64,000 bases of DNA, taken from the NCBI RefSeq assembly GCF_000264455.2, contig NC_017956.1, forward strand, positions 124,001-188,000, given 5' to 3'. Numbering within the stretch: position 1 is the first letter of the stretch; each line of letters starts with the position of its first letter. The notes below the pieces were generated by a model that ran no database searches, was not told the origin of the DNA, and saw only the letters and a list, made by a program, of their open reading frames with translations. Position numbers and translations under genes: made by a program. This stretch comes from Tistrella mobilis KA081020-065 (GTDB lineage: Bacteria > Pseudomonadota > Alphaproteobacteria > Tistrellales > Tistrellaceae). Below are positions 33,891 through 42,620 of the stretch, one piece after another.

Positions 33891-36800
33891 TCAGCGATCG
33901 CTGCCACGGGCCAGATCCGGCGGAGATGTGTCGTCGTCAAGGCCGTCATGCGGCTGTCCGGCCCGGCCTTCTCCACCAGGGAGCCAGCGCCGCACGGCTG
34001 CCACCAGGTCGTCACGCCGGAAGGGTTTCGAGAGATGATCATCCATGCCCGCTGCGCGACAGATTTCCGCGGCTTCCCGGCCGGCGTTCGCCGTCAGCGC
34101 CAGGATCGGGGTGCGACCCCGCGGCCCCTCGAGGGACCGGATGCGACGAGTGGCTTCCAGTCCGCTCAGGCCCGGCATCTGTACGTCCATCAGGATCAGA
34201 TCGTAATCCTGGCTGGTTGCCGCTTCGACTGCGGCATTGCCCTCGCTCACGCTGTCAACCGTATAGCCGGCCCGTTGCAGAGCACGAGCGGTCAGCATCT
34301 GGTTCATGGCGTTGTCCTCGGCAAGCAGGATGCGGATGGCGGGGTCGGCGGGTAACGCATCCGTGTCGGCATGTCGGGGCATGGTCTCCGGTCCTGGATA
34401 TCGTCGGGGCGGGATCCTGGAAGGCTCGGGAGCCAACAGGGGATGAGCACTGGCCAGACTGCGCGGCGAAGGCAGGACCGCCGGAAGTTCGAACCAGAAG
34501 CGGCTGCCCTCTCCGGCAACGCTGTCGCAACCGATGCGCCCACCAAGGAGTTCGGTCAGGCGCCGGACGATCGCCAGCCCGAGGCCGGCGCCCCGCGCCA
34601 TGGCAGCCGCCTGATCCGCGCCGGCCTGATAATATTCCTCGAACAGCAGTCGGGTCTGCTCGGGCGGGATGCCGACGCCGGTATCGATCACGTCGATCCG
34701 CAAGACGGGTGCTCCTCCCGACGACGCCGCCAGCAGATCAAGAGAGAGCGTGATCCGGCCGGTGTCGGTGAATTTCACCGCATTGCCGGTCAGGTTCACC
34801 AGGATCTGGCGCAACCGCCGCTGATCCCCCATCAGCCGCGGAGGGACCGCCGGCCCCGCCTCCACGGTAATCTCCAATCCCTTGCGCCGGGCCTGGGGGT
34901 CATACATCGCCTTCACGTCGCGGGCGAGGGCAACGGGGTCGAAGGGTTTGGGATCGACCGCCAGTTTTCCTGCCTCGATCCGCGACAGATCCAACACGTC
35001 GTCGAGCAGGTCGAGCAGCAGTTCCGAGGCCCGGCGCATGATTTGCGCCAGACCGGCCTGTTCGGGATCGAGATCGGTGTCTTCCAGGAAGTGCAGGGCG
35101 TTCAGGATTGCGTTCAGCGGGTTGCGGATCTCGTGGGACACCGTCGCCAGAAAGCGCGACCGCGCCTCTGCAGCGCCGATGGCCCGCTCCCGCGCATCTT
35201 CCAGCGCGTCCTGCATGCGACGGCGATCGGTGACGTCGGTGTAGATGGTCAGTGTGCCACCATCGTCGACCGGCAGGCGGATCAGCTCCAGCCGGCGGCC
35301 GTCGGGGCGGACATGTTCCACCGGTTGCCCGAGCAGCGCCGGATCGCGCATCCGGGCGAGCCAGGCTTCTGCCAGCCGTTCCGGATCGCCGGGGCCGAAT
35401 TCGCCGCGACGGGCGACGAACCGGACCAGTTCGGTCATCGGGTTGCCGGGTCGGGCAATGCCGCTTGGGATTTCAAGTAACTCCTGAAAGCGACGATTGA
35501 CCACCACGATGTCGAGGGCGCGGTCCACCAGCATCAGCCCCTGTTCCATCGCATCGACGGTCAGGCGCAGCACCTCGGTCTGGCGGGCCAGTTCGCGCTC
35601 GGCGGCGCGTCTGGTCGTGACGTCGGTGAAGGTCATCACCAGCCCGCCGCCGGGAAAGGGCGCGCTCGCCATCTCCAAGACCGTCCCGTCGGGCCGCCGG
35701 CGTTCCCAGCTTTGCGGCCAGGGCCGGCGCAGCGCCGAAAGCCGCCGCGTCACCTCGGTGAAGGCTGATCCGGCGCCGAATTCTCCACGCCGGGCCATCA
35801 GGTGCATCAGCTGTTCGAAATCAGCCAGAGGCGGGCAGTCCTCGGCCATCAGGCCGTTCATCTCCAGGAAGCGCCGATTGTGGAGCACCACACGGAATTC
35901 CGCGTCGAGCAGGCACAGCCCCTGACGCATGCTGTCCAGCGTGGTCGAGAGCAAACGGGAATTCTCGGTGGCGGCCCGGTCGGCGGCGACCCGTTCGCCG
36001 ACATCGCGCAGGCTGGCGTGGAATTCGGCGGGGGCACCTGTACGCGGGTCGCGGATCATCCGGGCCCCGGCCTCGACCCAGACGGGGCGCCCCGTCGCGT
36101 GGCGCATGCGCAGGGTCGCCCGATCGCGACCATGCTCGACAAGCGCGGTCATGTGGGCGGCAAGCACGTCGGCATCCTCGGTCGCGACCAGGTCGGCGAG
36201 ACGCCGGCCGATCAGCCGGTCGGGCTCCAGCCCCAAAAGGGGCTGCGACGCCGGAGAGGCGTAGAGGATGGTACCTTCCGGATCCTGACGCAGGATCAGG
36301 TCCCCGGCATTCTCGGCCAGCAGCCGGTAGCGCCATTCGCTGTCGCGCAGCGCCGCATCGATCTGGCGTGCTTCGGTGACGTCTTCATAGATCGCGACCG
36401 AGCCGCCATCGGCCATGGGATTGTGGGTGATACGAACTACCCGCCCCTGGGCAGAGGTTTCGGTCAGCGTGGCGGTTTCGCGCATCCGGGCAAGGGTCAG
36501 CCGCTTTTCGATCCGCTCCGGTCGCGTTGTCTCGGCCACCTCGTAAAGCGCCTGTTCCGCAATTCTGGCAAGTGGTGTACCCGGCCGTGTCAGCTCTTCG
36601 GGAACCCCCATCAGCCCGGCATAGCGTCGATTGCAGGCAACGAGCACCAGGTCCCGGTCGAAGATCGCAATCCCATGGCCAAGCGCTGCGAAGGCCCCGT
36701 CCAGCAGCCGGCCACGATCGGCCGCTTCAGCCGTGCGGGCGGCGACTTCTCCTTCAAGATCACGGGTGTGGCGATCAAGAGCGGCGCGCATGTGCTCGAT

Positions 36801-37874
36801 GCCGTCTGCCAGTTCGACGATCTCCCGCGCGCCGCCGACGGCAGGTACTTCCCGGATCGTGTTGCCGCCGCCAAGCTCCGCCACCGCCGCATGCAGCCGG
36901 GCGATCGGCACCACGATGCGCCGGCGGATCAAAAGCAGCATGACGGAGAGCACCGCTGCTGCCACCGCCAGCAGGATCAGATCGGCTATGCGAGCCTCCG
37001 CCCAGGCCGCGCGGATATCGGCGAGTGACAGGCCTGCGGCGACGGCCAGCGGCCGCCCCGGGACATCGGCAAGACCATAAAGACGCGTCACGCCGTCATC
37101 GGGATCGACGATCGCGCGGTCTGGTGCGATGCGCGTCGGGTCGGTCCAGGCACGGCCGAGGCCGGCAGGATTGCGGGGGCCGGTCACGCTTCCGGCCGCA
37201 CGTCCGGTTGGGGCTCCACCGTCCGGTACGCTGCCGAGCTTGCGGCCGTCGGTATCGAGCAGCAGCAGGCGGCCGCCGGGGCCGACATCGACTGAACGGT
37301 AGACCTGAATAAAGTAGGCGGGATCGACCGCGGCGGCCACGACCCCCAGAAGCCTGTTGTCGATCGTCCGGATCGCGCGGGCTGCCGGGACGTACCATTT
37401 GCCGGTCAGGACTCCCTCGACCGGCTGATCGATGATCAGCCCGTCGGCGCCGGCCGCGGCCCGGGCGAAATAGGTCCGATCGGTCGCTGTCAGCTCCGGT
37501 GCCGGCCAGTCATGGGTCACCTGCACGATCCGGCCGGCCGGATCGATCAGCCAGAGTGCCCGGATCTGCGGCGTCTCGTCGGCGATGTGGCGCAGCCGGT
37601 CGAACCAGAGTTTGTCCTGACGATCCGGCAGCCGGTTCTCATTGCGGATCTGATCGGCGATGCGGGCAACCTCGATGTCGACGGCATCCATGGCCCGGGC
37701 GGCATGCTCGGCCAGAAGCAGCGCCAGTCCGGTTGCGCGGCGGCCGGCCTCGGTCTTCGCAGTCTCGTAGGATCGCCAGGCCAGACCTGCCGCGACCACG
37801 GTCAGCAGCGCGCCCAGCGCCAGGGCAGCGATGGTGAGCGATCGGGCAAGGGCGGCGGGTCGATCCTGGTGCAT
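33891..37874 (-). CDS. Multi-PAS hybrid sensor histidine kinase with receiver
   Basis: A very large (about 1327-residue) hybrid kinase. An N-terminal helix (about 13-33), a periplasmic Cache-like sensor (with TDRTYFARAAAG), a second helix near 295-315 and HAMP are followed by about four PAS domains (about 390-880). HisKA has ATVSHEIRNPLNAI (His about 914), HATPase_c has DTGVGIP and GAGLGLAIV, and a C-terminal receiver has LILMDVQMPG (Asp about 1230). There is no HPt domain. ATG 37976 would add 34 residues before the first helix; neither start has a good ribosome site. Orphan, so its phosphorelay partner must be elsewhere. Confidence 0.88.
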   Translation of the reverse strand: MHQDRPAALARSLTIAALALGALLTVVAAGLAWRSYETAKTEAGRRATGLALLLAEHAARAMDAVDIEVARIADQIRNENRLPDRQDKLWFDRLRHIADETPQIRALWLIDPAGRIVQVTHDWPAPELTATDRTYFARAAAGADGLIIDQPVEGVLTGKWYVPAARAIRTIDNRLLGVVAAAVDPAYFIQVYRSVDVGPGGRLLLLDTDGRKLGSVPDGGAPTGRAAGSVTGPRNPAGLGRAWTDPTRIAPDRAIVDPDDGVTRLYGLADVPGRPLAVAAGLSLADIRAAWAEARIADLILLAVAAAVLSVMLLLIRRRIVVPIARLHAAVAELGGGNTIREVPAVGGAREIVELADGIEHMRAALDRHTRDLEGEVAARTAEAADRGRLLDGAFAALGHGIAIFDRDLVLVACNRRYAGLMGVPEELTRPGTPLARIAEQALYEVAETTRPERIEKRLTLARMRETATLTETSAQGRVVRITHNPMADGGSVAIYEDVTEARQIDAALRDSEWRYRLLAENAGDLILRQDPEGTILYASPASQPLLGLEPDRLIGRRLADLVATEDADVLAAHMTALVEHGRDRATLRMRHATGRPVWVEAGARMIRDPRTGAPAEFHASLRDVGERVAADRAATENSRLLSTTLDSMRQGLCLLDAEFRVVLHNRRFLEMNGLMAEDCPPLADFEQLMHLMARRGEFGAGSAFTEVTRRLSALRRPWPQSWERRRPDGTVLEMASAPFPGGGLVMTFTDVTTRRAAERELARQTEVLRLTVDAMEQGLMLVDRALDIVVVNRRFQELLEIPSGIARPGNPMTELVRFVARRGEFGPGDPERLAEAWLARMRDPALLGQPVEHVRPDGRRLELIRLPVDDGGTLTIYTDVTDRRRMQDALEDARERAIGAAEARSRFLATVSHEIRNPLNAILNALHFLEDTDLDPEQAGLAQIMRRASELLLDLLDDVLDLSRIEAGKLAVDPKPFDPVALARDVKAMYDPQARRKGLEITVEAGPAVPPRLMGDQRRLRQILVNLTGNAVKFTDTGRITLSLDLLAASSGGAPVLRIDVIDTGVGIPPEQTRLLFEEYYQAGADQAAAMARGAGLGLAIVRRLTELLGGRIGCDSVAGEGSRFWFELPAVLPSPRSLASAHPLLAPEPSRIPPRRYPGPETMPRHADTDALPADPAIRILLAEDNAMNQMLTARALQRAGYTVDSVSEGNAAVEAATSQDYDLILMDVQMPGLSGLEATRRIRSLEGPRGRTPILALTANAGREAAEICRAAGMDDHLSKPFRRDDLVAAVRRWLPGGEGRAGQPHDGLDDDTSPPDLARGSDR

Positions 37875-38126
37875 GAACCCCGGGGCGGACGAGCGTGCAA
37901 CTGGAAAAAACGTCGATCTGCGCGCAGAGGGCGCGCCACATGCGGGATCATCGCGCGCCAGGGCGGTTTCCGTCAAACCGCATCGGATGAGTCATTGGGC
38001 ACCGGAACCGACGGAAGCCGTAACGCCCTGTGCAAACAGGGGCTTGACCCGTGCGCGCTTCATCACGATATCTGACGCGAGCACGGGTGATCGATGTCGC
38101 CCGTACCGAGGTTACGGAGCACGGCC

Positions 38127-38324
38127 ATGCAGATCCCACCCACCGCCGCTTTCCTGAACGCGCAGACCGTGGCGCCGACCCAGGTCGCAGGCTATGCCGA
38201 CCCGCGTGGCACGCAGACCGTCGAGGCGGTGCCTGCCGCCGGCAAGGCGGAAAACCCGGCCGACCGTCAGCCCCCGCCGCCCCAGGCCAGCGGGCGCGGC
38301 AGCGTGCTCGACATCACCGTCTGA
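38127..38324 (+). CDS. Small uncharacterised alphaproteobacterial-type protein
   Basis: A 65-residue ORF, Ala/Pro/Gln-rich, starting MQIPPTAAFLNAQ and ending GRGSVLDITV. No signal peptide or helix of membrane type. A ribosome site ACGGAGC precedes ATG 38127, and a textbook intrinsic terminator starts 26 bases after the stop, which argues for a real transcript. Short proteins with a similar basic C-terminal RGxxxDI.V ending occur in related bacteria as far as I recall, but function is unknown. Divergent from the giant sensor kinase. Confidence 0.6.
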   Translation: MQIPPTAAFLNAQTVAPTQVAGYADPRGTQTVEAVPAAGKAENPADRQPPPPQASGRGSVLDITV

Positions 38325-38350
38325 ACGTCGTCCCGTCGAGATGTCCTTCC

Positions 38351-38385
38351 CACCGCCGGTTCCGCAGGGGCCGGCGGTGTTTTTG
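38351..38385 (+). terminator. Intrinsic terminator after the 65-residue ORF
   Basis: CACCGCCGG (38351-38359) pairs with CCGGCGGTG (38371-38379) across an 11-base loop, followed by TTTTTG. Classical Rho-independent structure. Confidence 0.85.
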
Positions 38386-38638
38386 TGGCATGCATCCCTG
38401 TTTTCGTGTGGGTGACCATGCCCATGCCCGGTCTGCGTGCATCGGGCGCCGATGGATCGCCGGGTGCGCTTGACCCGCTGCGCAGGCCATGGGCATCCTT
38501 GTGCCAGCGCGCATACGGCCGGTCAGCCGCCGTGGGAGATGGCGGTTGTCCCCGTGTCGGCCGCACGCGAAAAAGACGAGGGACCGCGGCGCGGGGACGC
38601 TGCCGCGCCACAACGACACCAGGGAAGGGCGTCTTTCC
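38386..38638. other. Leader region before the ABC binding-protein gene
   Basis: About 250 bases (314 counting the terminator before it) with no gene I can support. It presumably contains the promoter of the ABC operon, and AGGGAAGGG at about 38621-38629 is the ribosome site of the next gene. No riboswitch was recognised. Confidence 0.4.
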
Positions 38639-39628
38639 ATGACCATGATCACCCGCCGCCGGACCACGCGGATCGCGGCATCGCTTGCCGGGCTCGCCAT
38701 TGCGGGCCTCGCCGCCGGCACCAGCCTTGCGGCCGAGGAGAAGTCCGTGGCGATCACCCAGATCGTCGAGCATCCGGCGCTGGATGCCACCCGCCAGGGC
38801 GTGCAGGATGCGCTGAAGGCGGCCGGCTGGGAGGTCGGCAAGAACCTGACATGGGACTATCAGAACGCGCAGGGCAATGTCGCGACCGCGGCCCAGATCG
38901 CCCGCAAATTCGTGGGTGAGCAGCCGGATGCGATCGTCGCCATCGCGACGCCGTCGGCCCAGGCGGTTGCGGCGGCCACCCGCGACATTCCGGTCGTGTT
39001 CTCGGCCGTGACCGATCCGGTCGGTGCCAAGCTGGTGAGCAGCATGGAGAAGCCGGGCGGCAACGTCACCGGCGTCTCGGACCTGTCGCCGATGGACGAA
39101 CATCTGAAGCTGATCACCCGGATCACCCCCAACGTGAAGCGTCTGGGCGTGATCTACAATCCGGGTGAGGCGAATGCGGTGGCCCTGGTCGACCTGGTGG
39201 AGAAGACCGCCGGCCAGTTCGGCATGACGGTCGAGAAGGCCGCCTCGCCCAAGTCGAGCGACGTGCTCACCGCCGCCCGGTCGCTGGTCGGCAAGGTCGA
39301 CGCGATCTATGTGCCGACCGACAACACCGTGGTCTCGGCGATCGAGAGCGTGGTGAAGGTCGGCCAGGATGCCGACATTCCGGTCTATGCCGGTGACACC
39401 AACTCGGTCGGCCGTGGCGCGATCGCGGCGGTCGGCTTCAACTACTACGACGTCGGCGTCCAGACCGGCGAGATGGTCGCCAAGATCCTGGCGGGCGCCA
39501 AGCCCGGCGACATTCCGGCCTCGACCGTCTCCAAGCTCGAGCTTTACCTGAATCCGGGTTCGGCCAAGGAGATGGGCGTCACCATCCCCGAGGCGGTGAT
39601 CGCCGACGCCAAGGAAGTGGTGAAGTGA
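38639..39628 (+). CDS. ABC transporter substrate-binding protein (PF04392 type)
   Basis: A 329-residue periplasmic binding protein of the ABC_sub_bind family, whose studied members bind tryptophan or tyrosine. Signal peptide about 1-32 (ending SLAAEE). The two-lobed fold includes VAITQIVEHPALD at the start of lobe one, VFSAVTDPVGAKLV (about 121-134) and YVPTDNTVVSA. Permease and ATPase follow. A near-perfect terminator after the gene should make it the most abundant product. Exact ligand unknown. Confidence 0.9.
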   Translation: MTMITRRRTTRIAASLAGLAIAGLAAGTSLAAEEKSVAITQIVEHPALDATRQGVQDALKAAGWEVGKNLTWDYQNAQGNVATAAQIARKFVGEQPDAIVAIATPSAQAVAAATRDIPVVFSAVTDPVGAKLVSSMEKPGGNVTGVSDLSPMDEHLKLITRITPNVKRLGVIYNPGEANAVALVDLVEKTAGQFGMTVEKAASPKSSDVLTAARSLVGKVDAIYVPTDNTVVSAIESVVKVGQDADIPVYAGDTNSVGRGAIAAVGFNYYDVGVQTGEMVAKILAGAKPGDIPASTVSKLELYLNPGSAKEMGVTIPEAVIADAKEVVK

Positions 39629-39660
39629 TCTGACGGCCGGTTCGGGTCGCAGGCTGCAGG

Positions 39661-39690
39661 ATGCCGCCCGGTTCGCCGGGCGGCATTTTT
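39661..39690 (+). terminator. Intrinsic terminator between binding protein and permease
   Basis: ATGCCGCCCGG (39661-39671) pairs perfectly with CCGGGCGGCAT (39676-39686) around a stable TTCG loop, then TTTT. A strong terminator; permease and ATPase need read-through or their own promoter. Confidence 0.9.
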
Positions 39691-40037
39691 GCTGGGGCAT
39701 CCGCATTGTCCCTGCCGGATCGGTCTTCGCGAAATAGTTTCATTCGTTCTACACTTCTGATATGGACTTGCGATCCGCTTGCGGCACGGGGGGTGATCCG
39801 CTACCACTGCCCCGTCACCCTGGCGGCACGACTGCCGAGCCGTCGGGGGAGACGGCGGCCGGCGGCATCAGAGGCCCGCGGCACGGCCGCAACGGGCCCT
39901 TCGGACCTGTGGGGATCACACGCGGCCCGGGCTTCGGAGACAGGCCCGGCGGACGCGGCAGACGGGAACGCAACCGACATGCTGCACGCATGCCTTCCGG
40001 CGCAGGGCTGCGCCGGGCGCCTCGGGGGAGGGGCGCG
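39691..40037. other. 347-bp gap before the permease gene
   Basis: No gene is supported. An AT-richer patch at 39721-39765 (containing AAATAGTTTCATTCG and CTGATATGG) is the most likely place for a separate permease promoter. The rest is GC-rich with no feature I can name. GGGGGAGGGG (about 40024-40033) is the ribosome site of the permease. Confidence 0.4.
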
Positions 40038-40925
40038 ATGAGCCTGATCGCCTGGATGGGTGCGATCGAGACCGGCTTCGTCTACGCCCTGGTGGCGCTC
40101 GGGGTCTTTCTCTCCTTCCGCATCCTGGATTTTCCGGATCTGACCGTCGACGGCAGCTTTCCGCTGGGGGCCGCGGTCGCCGCCACTGCGATCGTCGGCG
40201 GCTGGGATCCCTTCCTGTCGACGGCCCTTGCCTTCGTCGCGGGCTGCATCGCGGGCAGCATCACGGCCTGGCTGAATGTCCGGCTCAAGATCCTGAACCT
40301 GCTCGCCTCGATTCTGATGATGATCGCACTCTATTCGATCAATCTCCGGATCATGGGCCGGCCCAATGTGGCGCTGCTGGGCGAACGGACCGTGCTGACC
40401 CCGTTCGAGGGTCTGGGTCTGCCGTTTTATCTGCTCACGCCCCTGGTTTTCGCCGTGGTGGTGATCGCGGCGATGATCCTGCTGATCCGTTTTCTGAACA
40501 GCGAGATGGGGCTCGCCATGCGGGCGACCGGCGCCAATGCGCGCATGGCCCGCGCCCAGGGCATCAACACCGCCGCGATGACGTTGCTCGGCATGGCCCT
40601 GTCCAACGGCCTGGTCGCCATCGGCGGCGCGCTCTTCGCCCAGTCCCAGGGCAGTGCCGATGTCACCATGGGTGTCGGCACCATCGTGGTGGGCCTGGCC
40701 TCGGTGATCGGCGGCGAGGCGGTGATGTCGACCCGCACCATCGCCCGGGCGATCATCGCCTGCCTGGTCGGCGCCATTCTCTATCGCGTTGCGGTGGCGC
40801 TGGCCTTGAATGCCGGCTTCCTGGGCCTGACCGCCTCGGACCTCAATCTGGTGACCGCCGTGCTGGTCGCCGCCGCCATGGTGCTGCCGCGGGTGCTGGC
40901 CCAGCGGCGGCGCAAGGCCGCCTGA
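40038..40925 (+). CDS. ABC transporter permease
   Basis: A 295-residue inner-membrane permease with about 8-9 hydrophobic segments, of the branched-chain/TrpY-like class. FRILDFPDLTVDGSFPLGAAV (about 28-48) and AMRATGANARMARAQGI, the cytoplasmic coupling stretch, are characteristic. Paired with the ATPase 18 bases downstream and the binding protein upstream. An open frame extends to 39762, but ATG 40038 has the ribosome site and the membrane start. Confidence 0.9.
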   Translation: MSLIAWMGAIETGFVYALVALGVFLSFRILDFPDLTVDGSFPLGAAVAATAIVGGWDPFLSTALAFVAGCIAGSITAWLNVRLKILNLLASILMMIALYSINLRIMGRPNVALLGERTVLTPFEGLGLPFYLLTPLVFAVVVIAAMILLIRFLNSEMGLAMRATGANARMARAQGINTAAMTLLGMALSNGLVAIGGALFAQSQGSADVTMGVGTIVVGLASVIGGEAVMSTRTIARAIIACLVGAILYRVAVALALNAGFLGLTASDLNLVTAVLVAAAMVLPRVLAQRRRKAA

Positions 40926-40943
40926 GCCGGGAGGGATGATCCG

Positions 40944-41738
40944 ATGATCGAAGCCAAGGGCCTTCAGGTCACCTTCAATCCGGGCACGCCGCTTGAGACG
41001 CGGGCGCTGCGCGGGCTCGACCTCACCATCGGCGAGGGTGAATTCGTCTGTGTGATCGGCTCCAACGGTGCCGGCAAGTCGACCTTCCTGAACGCGCTGT
41101 CGGGCGAAATCGGGGTGGATGAGGGCCGGATCGTGATCGACGGCACCGACGTCACCCGCTGGCCGGCACGGCGTCGCGCCGGGCTGATGGCGCGGGTGTT
41201 CCAGGATCCGATGGCCGGCACCTGCGAGAAGCTGTCGATCGAAGAGAACATGGCGCTCGCCTTCTCCCGCGGGGCCAATCGCGGGCTGGGGGCCGCCGTG
41301 CGCGCCGATCGCCGCGACCGCTTTCGCGCGGCGCTGAAGCGGCTCGACCTCGGCCTCGACAAGCGGCTGGGGGATCGCATGGGGCTGCTCTCGGGCGGTC
41401 AGCGTCAGGCGGTCAGTCTGCTGATGGCGACGCTTCAGCCGATGAAGATCCTGCTGCTGGACGAGCACACCGCAGCGCTGGATCCGCGCACGGCGGATTT
41501 CGTGCTTCAGCTCACCCGCGATATTGTCGACGAAGGCCGGCTGACCACGCTGATGGTCACCCACAGCATGAAGCAGGCGCTGGATTTCGGCACACGCACG
41601 GTAATGCTGCACGAAGGGCGGGTGGTGTTCGACGTGTCGGGGGAACAGCGTCAGGGTCTGCAGGTCGAAGATCTGCTGGCCATGTTCAAGCGCGTGCGCG
41701 GCGAGGAACTGGCCGACGACGCGCTGCTGCTCGGCTGA
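40944..41738 (+). CDS. ABC transporter ATP-binding protein
   Basis: A 264-residue ATPase: Walker A GSNGAGKST (about 38-46), signature LSGGQRQAVSLLMA, Walker B ILLLDEHTAALDP and the switch histidine in MVTHSMKQAL. Drives the adjacent permease/binding-protein importer for an amino-acid-like substrate. Slightly longer than usual because of an insertion after the Q-loop (residues about 108-125). Confidence 0.93.
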   Translation: MIEAKGLQVTFNPGTPLETRALRGLDLTIGEGEFVCVIGSNGAGKSTFLNALSGEIGVDEGRIVIDGTDVTRWPARRRAGLMARVFQDPMAGTCEKLSIEENMALAFSRGANRGLGAAVRADRRDRFRAALKRLDLGLDKRLGDRMGLLSGGQRQAVSLLMATLQPMKILLLDEHTAALDPRTADFVLQLTRDIVDEGRLTTLMVTHSMKQALDFGTRTVMLHEGRVVFDVSGEQRQGLQVEDLLAMFKRVRGEELADDALLLG

Positions 41739-41844
41739 TCGCCGGCCGACACGATGACCGGTGGCGGGGCTTGCCCGGCCCCGCCCGGGCTGTCACTCTG
41801 ATCGGACCCGATTGCACCCGCCATCCGCCCGGAGGTTCCCGGCC

Positions 41845-42438
41845 TTGGACTATTGCTCGTCCTGCGGCGGCCGCGTCACCCTGCGCATCCCCCAGGGCGA
41901 CAGCCGGCCGCGCCACGTCTGCACCCAATGCGGCATGATCCACTACCAGAACCCGAATATGGTGGTGGGGGCGGTCTGTATGTGGGAAGACCGCATCCTG
42001 CTCGCCCGGAGGGCGATCGCCCCCCGTGAAGGCTTCTGGACGATCCCGGCCGGGTTCCTCGAGAACGGCGAAAGCACGGCCGACGGCGCCCTGCGCGAGG
42101 TGTTCGAGGAAGCCGGCGCCCGCGCCGAGATCGAGCGTCTGCTTGCGGTCTATGACATCCCCGAAATCCATCAGGTCCAGATCTTCTACCTGGCCCGGAT
42201 GACGCGGGCCGAAATTTCGGCCGGCATCGAAAGCCTTGAGGTCGGCCTGTTCACCTGGGACGAGATCCCCTGGGGCGAACTCGCCTTCCCCACGGTCAAG
42301 GCGATCCTGAAGGACTGGCAGCGCCTGCACCAGGGCGATGCCGTTTCCCGCCGGGACTTCTGGCGTCCCAGACCGCCGGAACCCGAGCGGAAACCCGAGC
42401 TGGTGCCCGAGACGGAGTCGCCACCGGCGCAGGCCTGA
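41845..42438 (+). CDS. NUDIX hydrolase with zinc ribbon (NudC-like)
   Basis: A 197-residue NUDIX pyrophosphohydrolase. The N-terminal CSSCGG...CTQCGM zinc ribbon resembles that of NADH pyrophosphatase. The NUDIX box runs from GFLENGES to REVFEEAGA (about 71-93). The TTG at 41845 is chosen as start because GGAGG lies 9 bases before it and it places the zinc ribbon at residue 4. A GTG 84 bases upstream has no ribosome site. The C-terminal 30 residues are a proline/glutamate tail. Substrate not predictable. Confidence 0.83.
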   Translation: MDYCSSCGGRVTLRIPQGDSRPRHVCTQCGMIHYQNPNMVVGAVCMWEDRILLARRAIAPREGFWTIPAGFLENGESTADGALREVFEEAGARAEIERLLAVYDIPEIHQVQIFYLARMTRAEISAGIESLEVGLFTWDEIPWGELAFPTVKAILKDWQRLHQGDAVSRRDFWRPRPPEPERKPELVPETESPPAQA

Positions 42439-42620
42439 CCTCGCCCGACCTCCGGCGAGCCAACGCCGCTTCCGACAGTGTCTGAAGCGAACGTCATATC
42501 AAATCGGGGGCGGCACGCCCTCGGCTCTGGCAGGTGAGACAAATCCCGCGCATGATCCATATCGGAGAAGCGTCCGGCCAAGACCGGATGCCCCGGATCA
42601 TCCGCAGAGGAAACGTCCCA

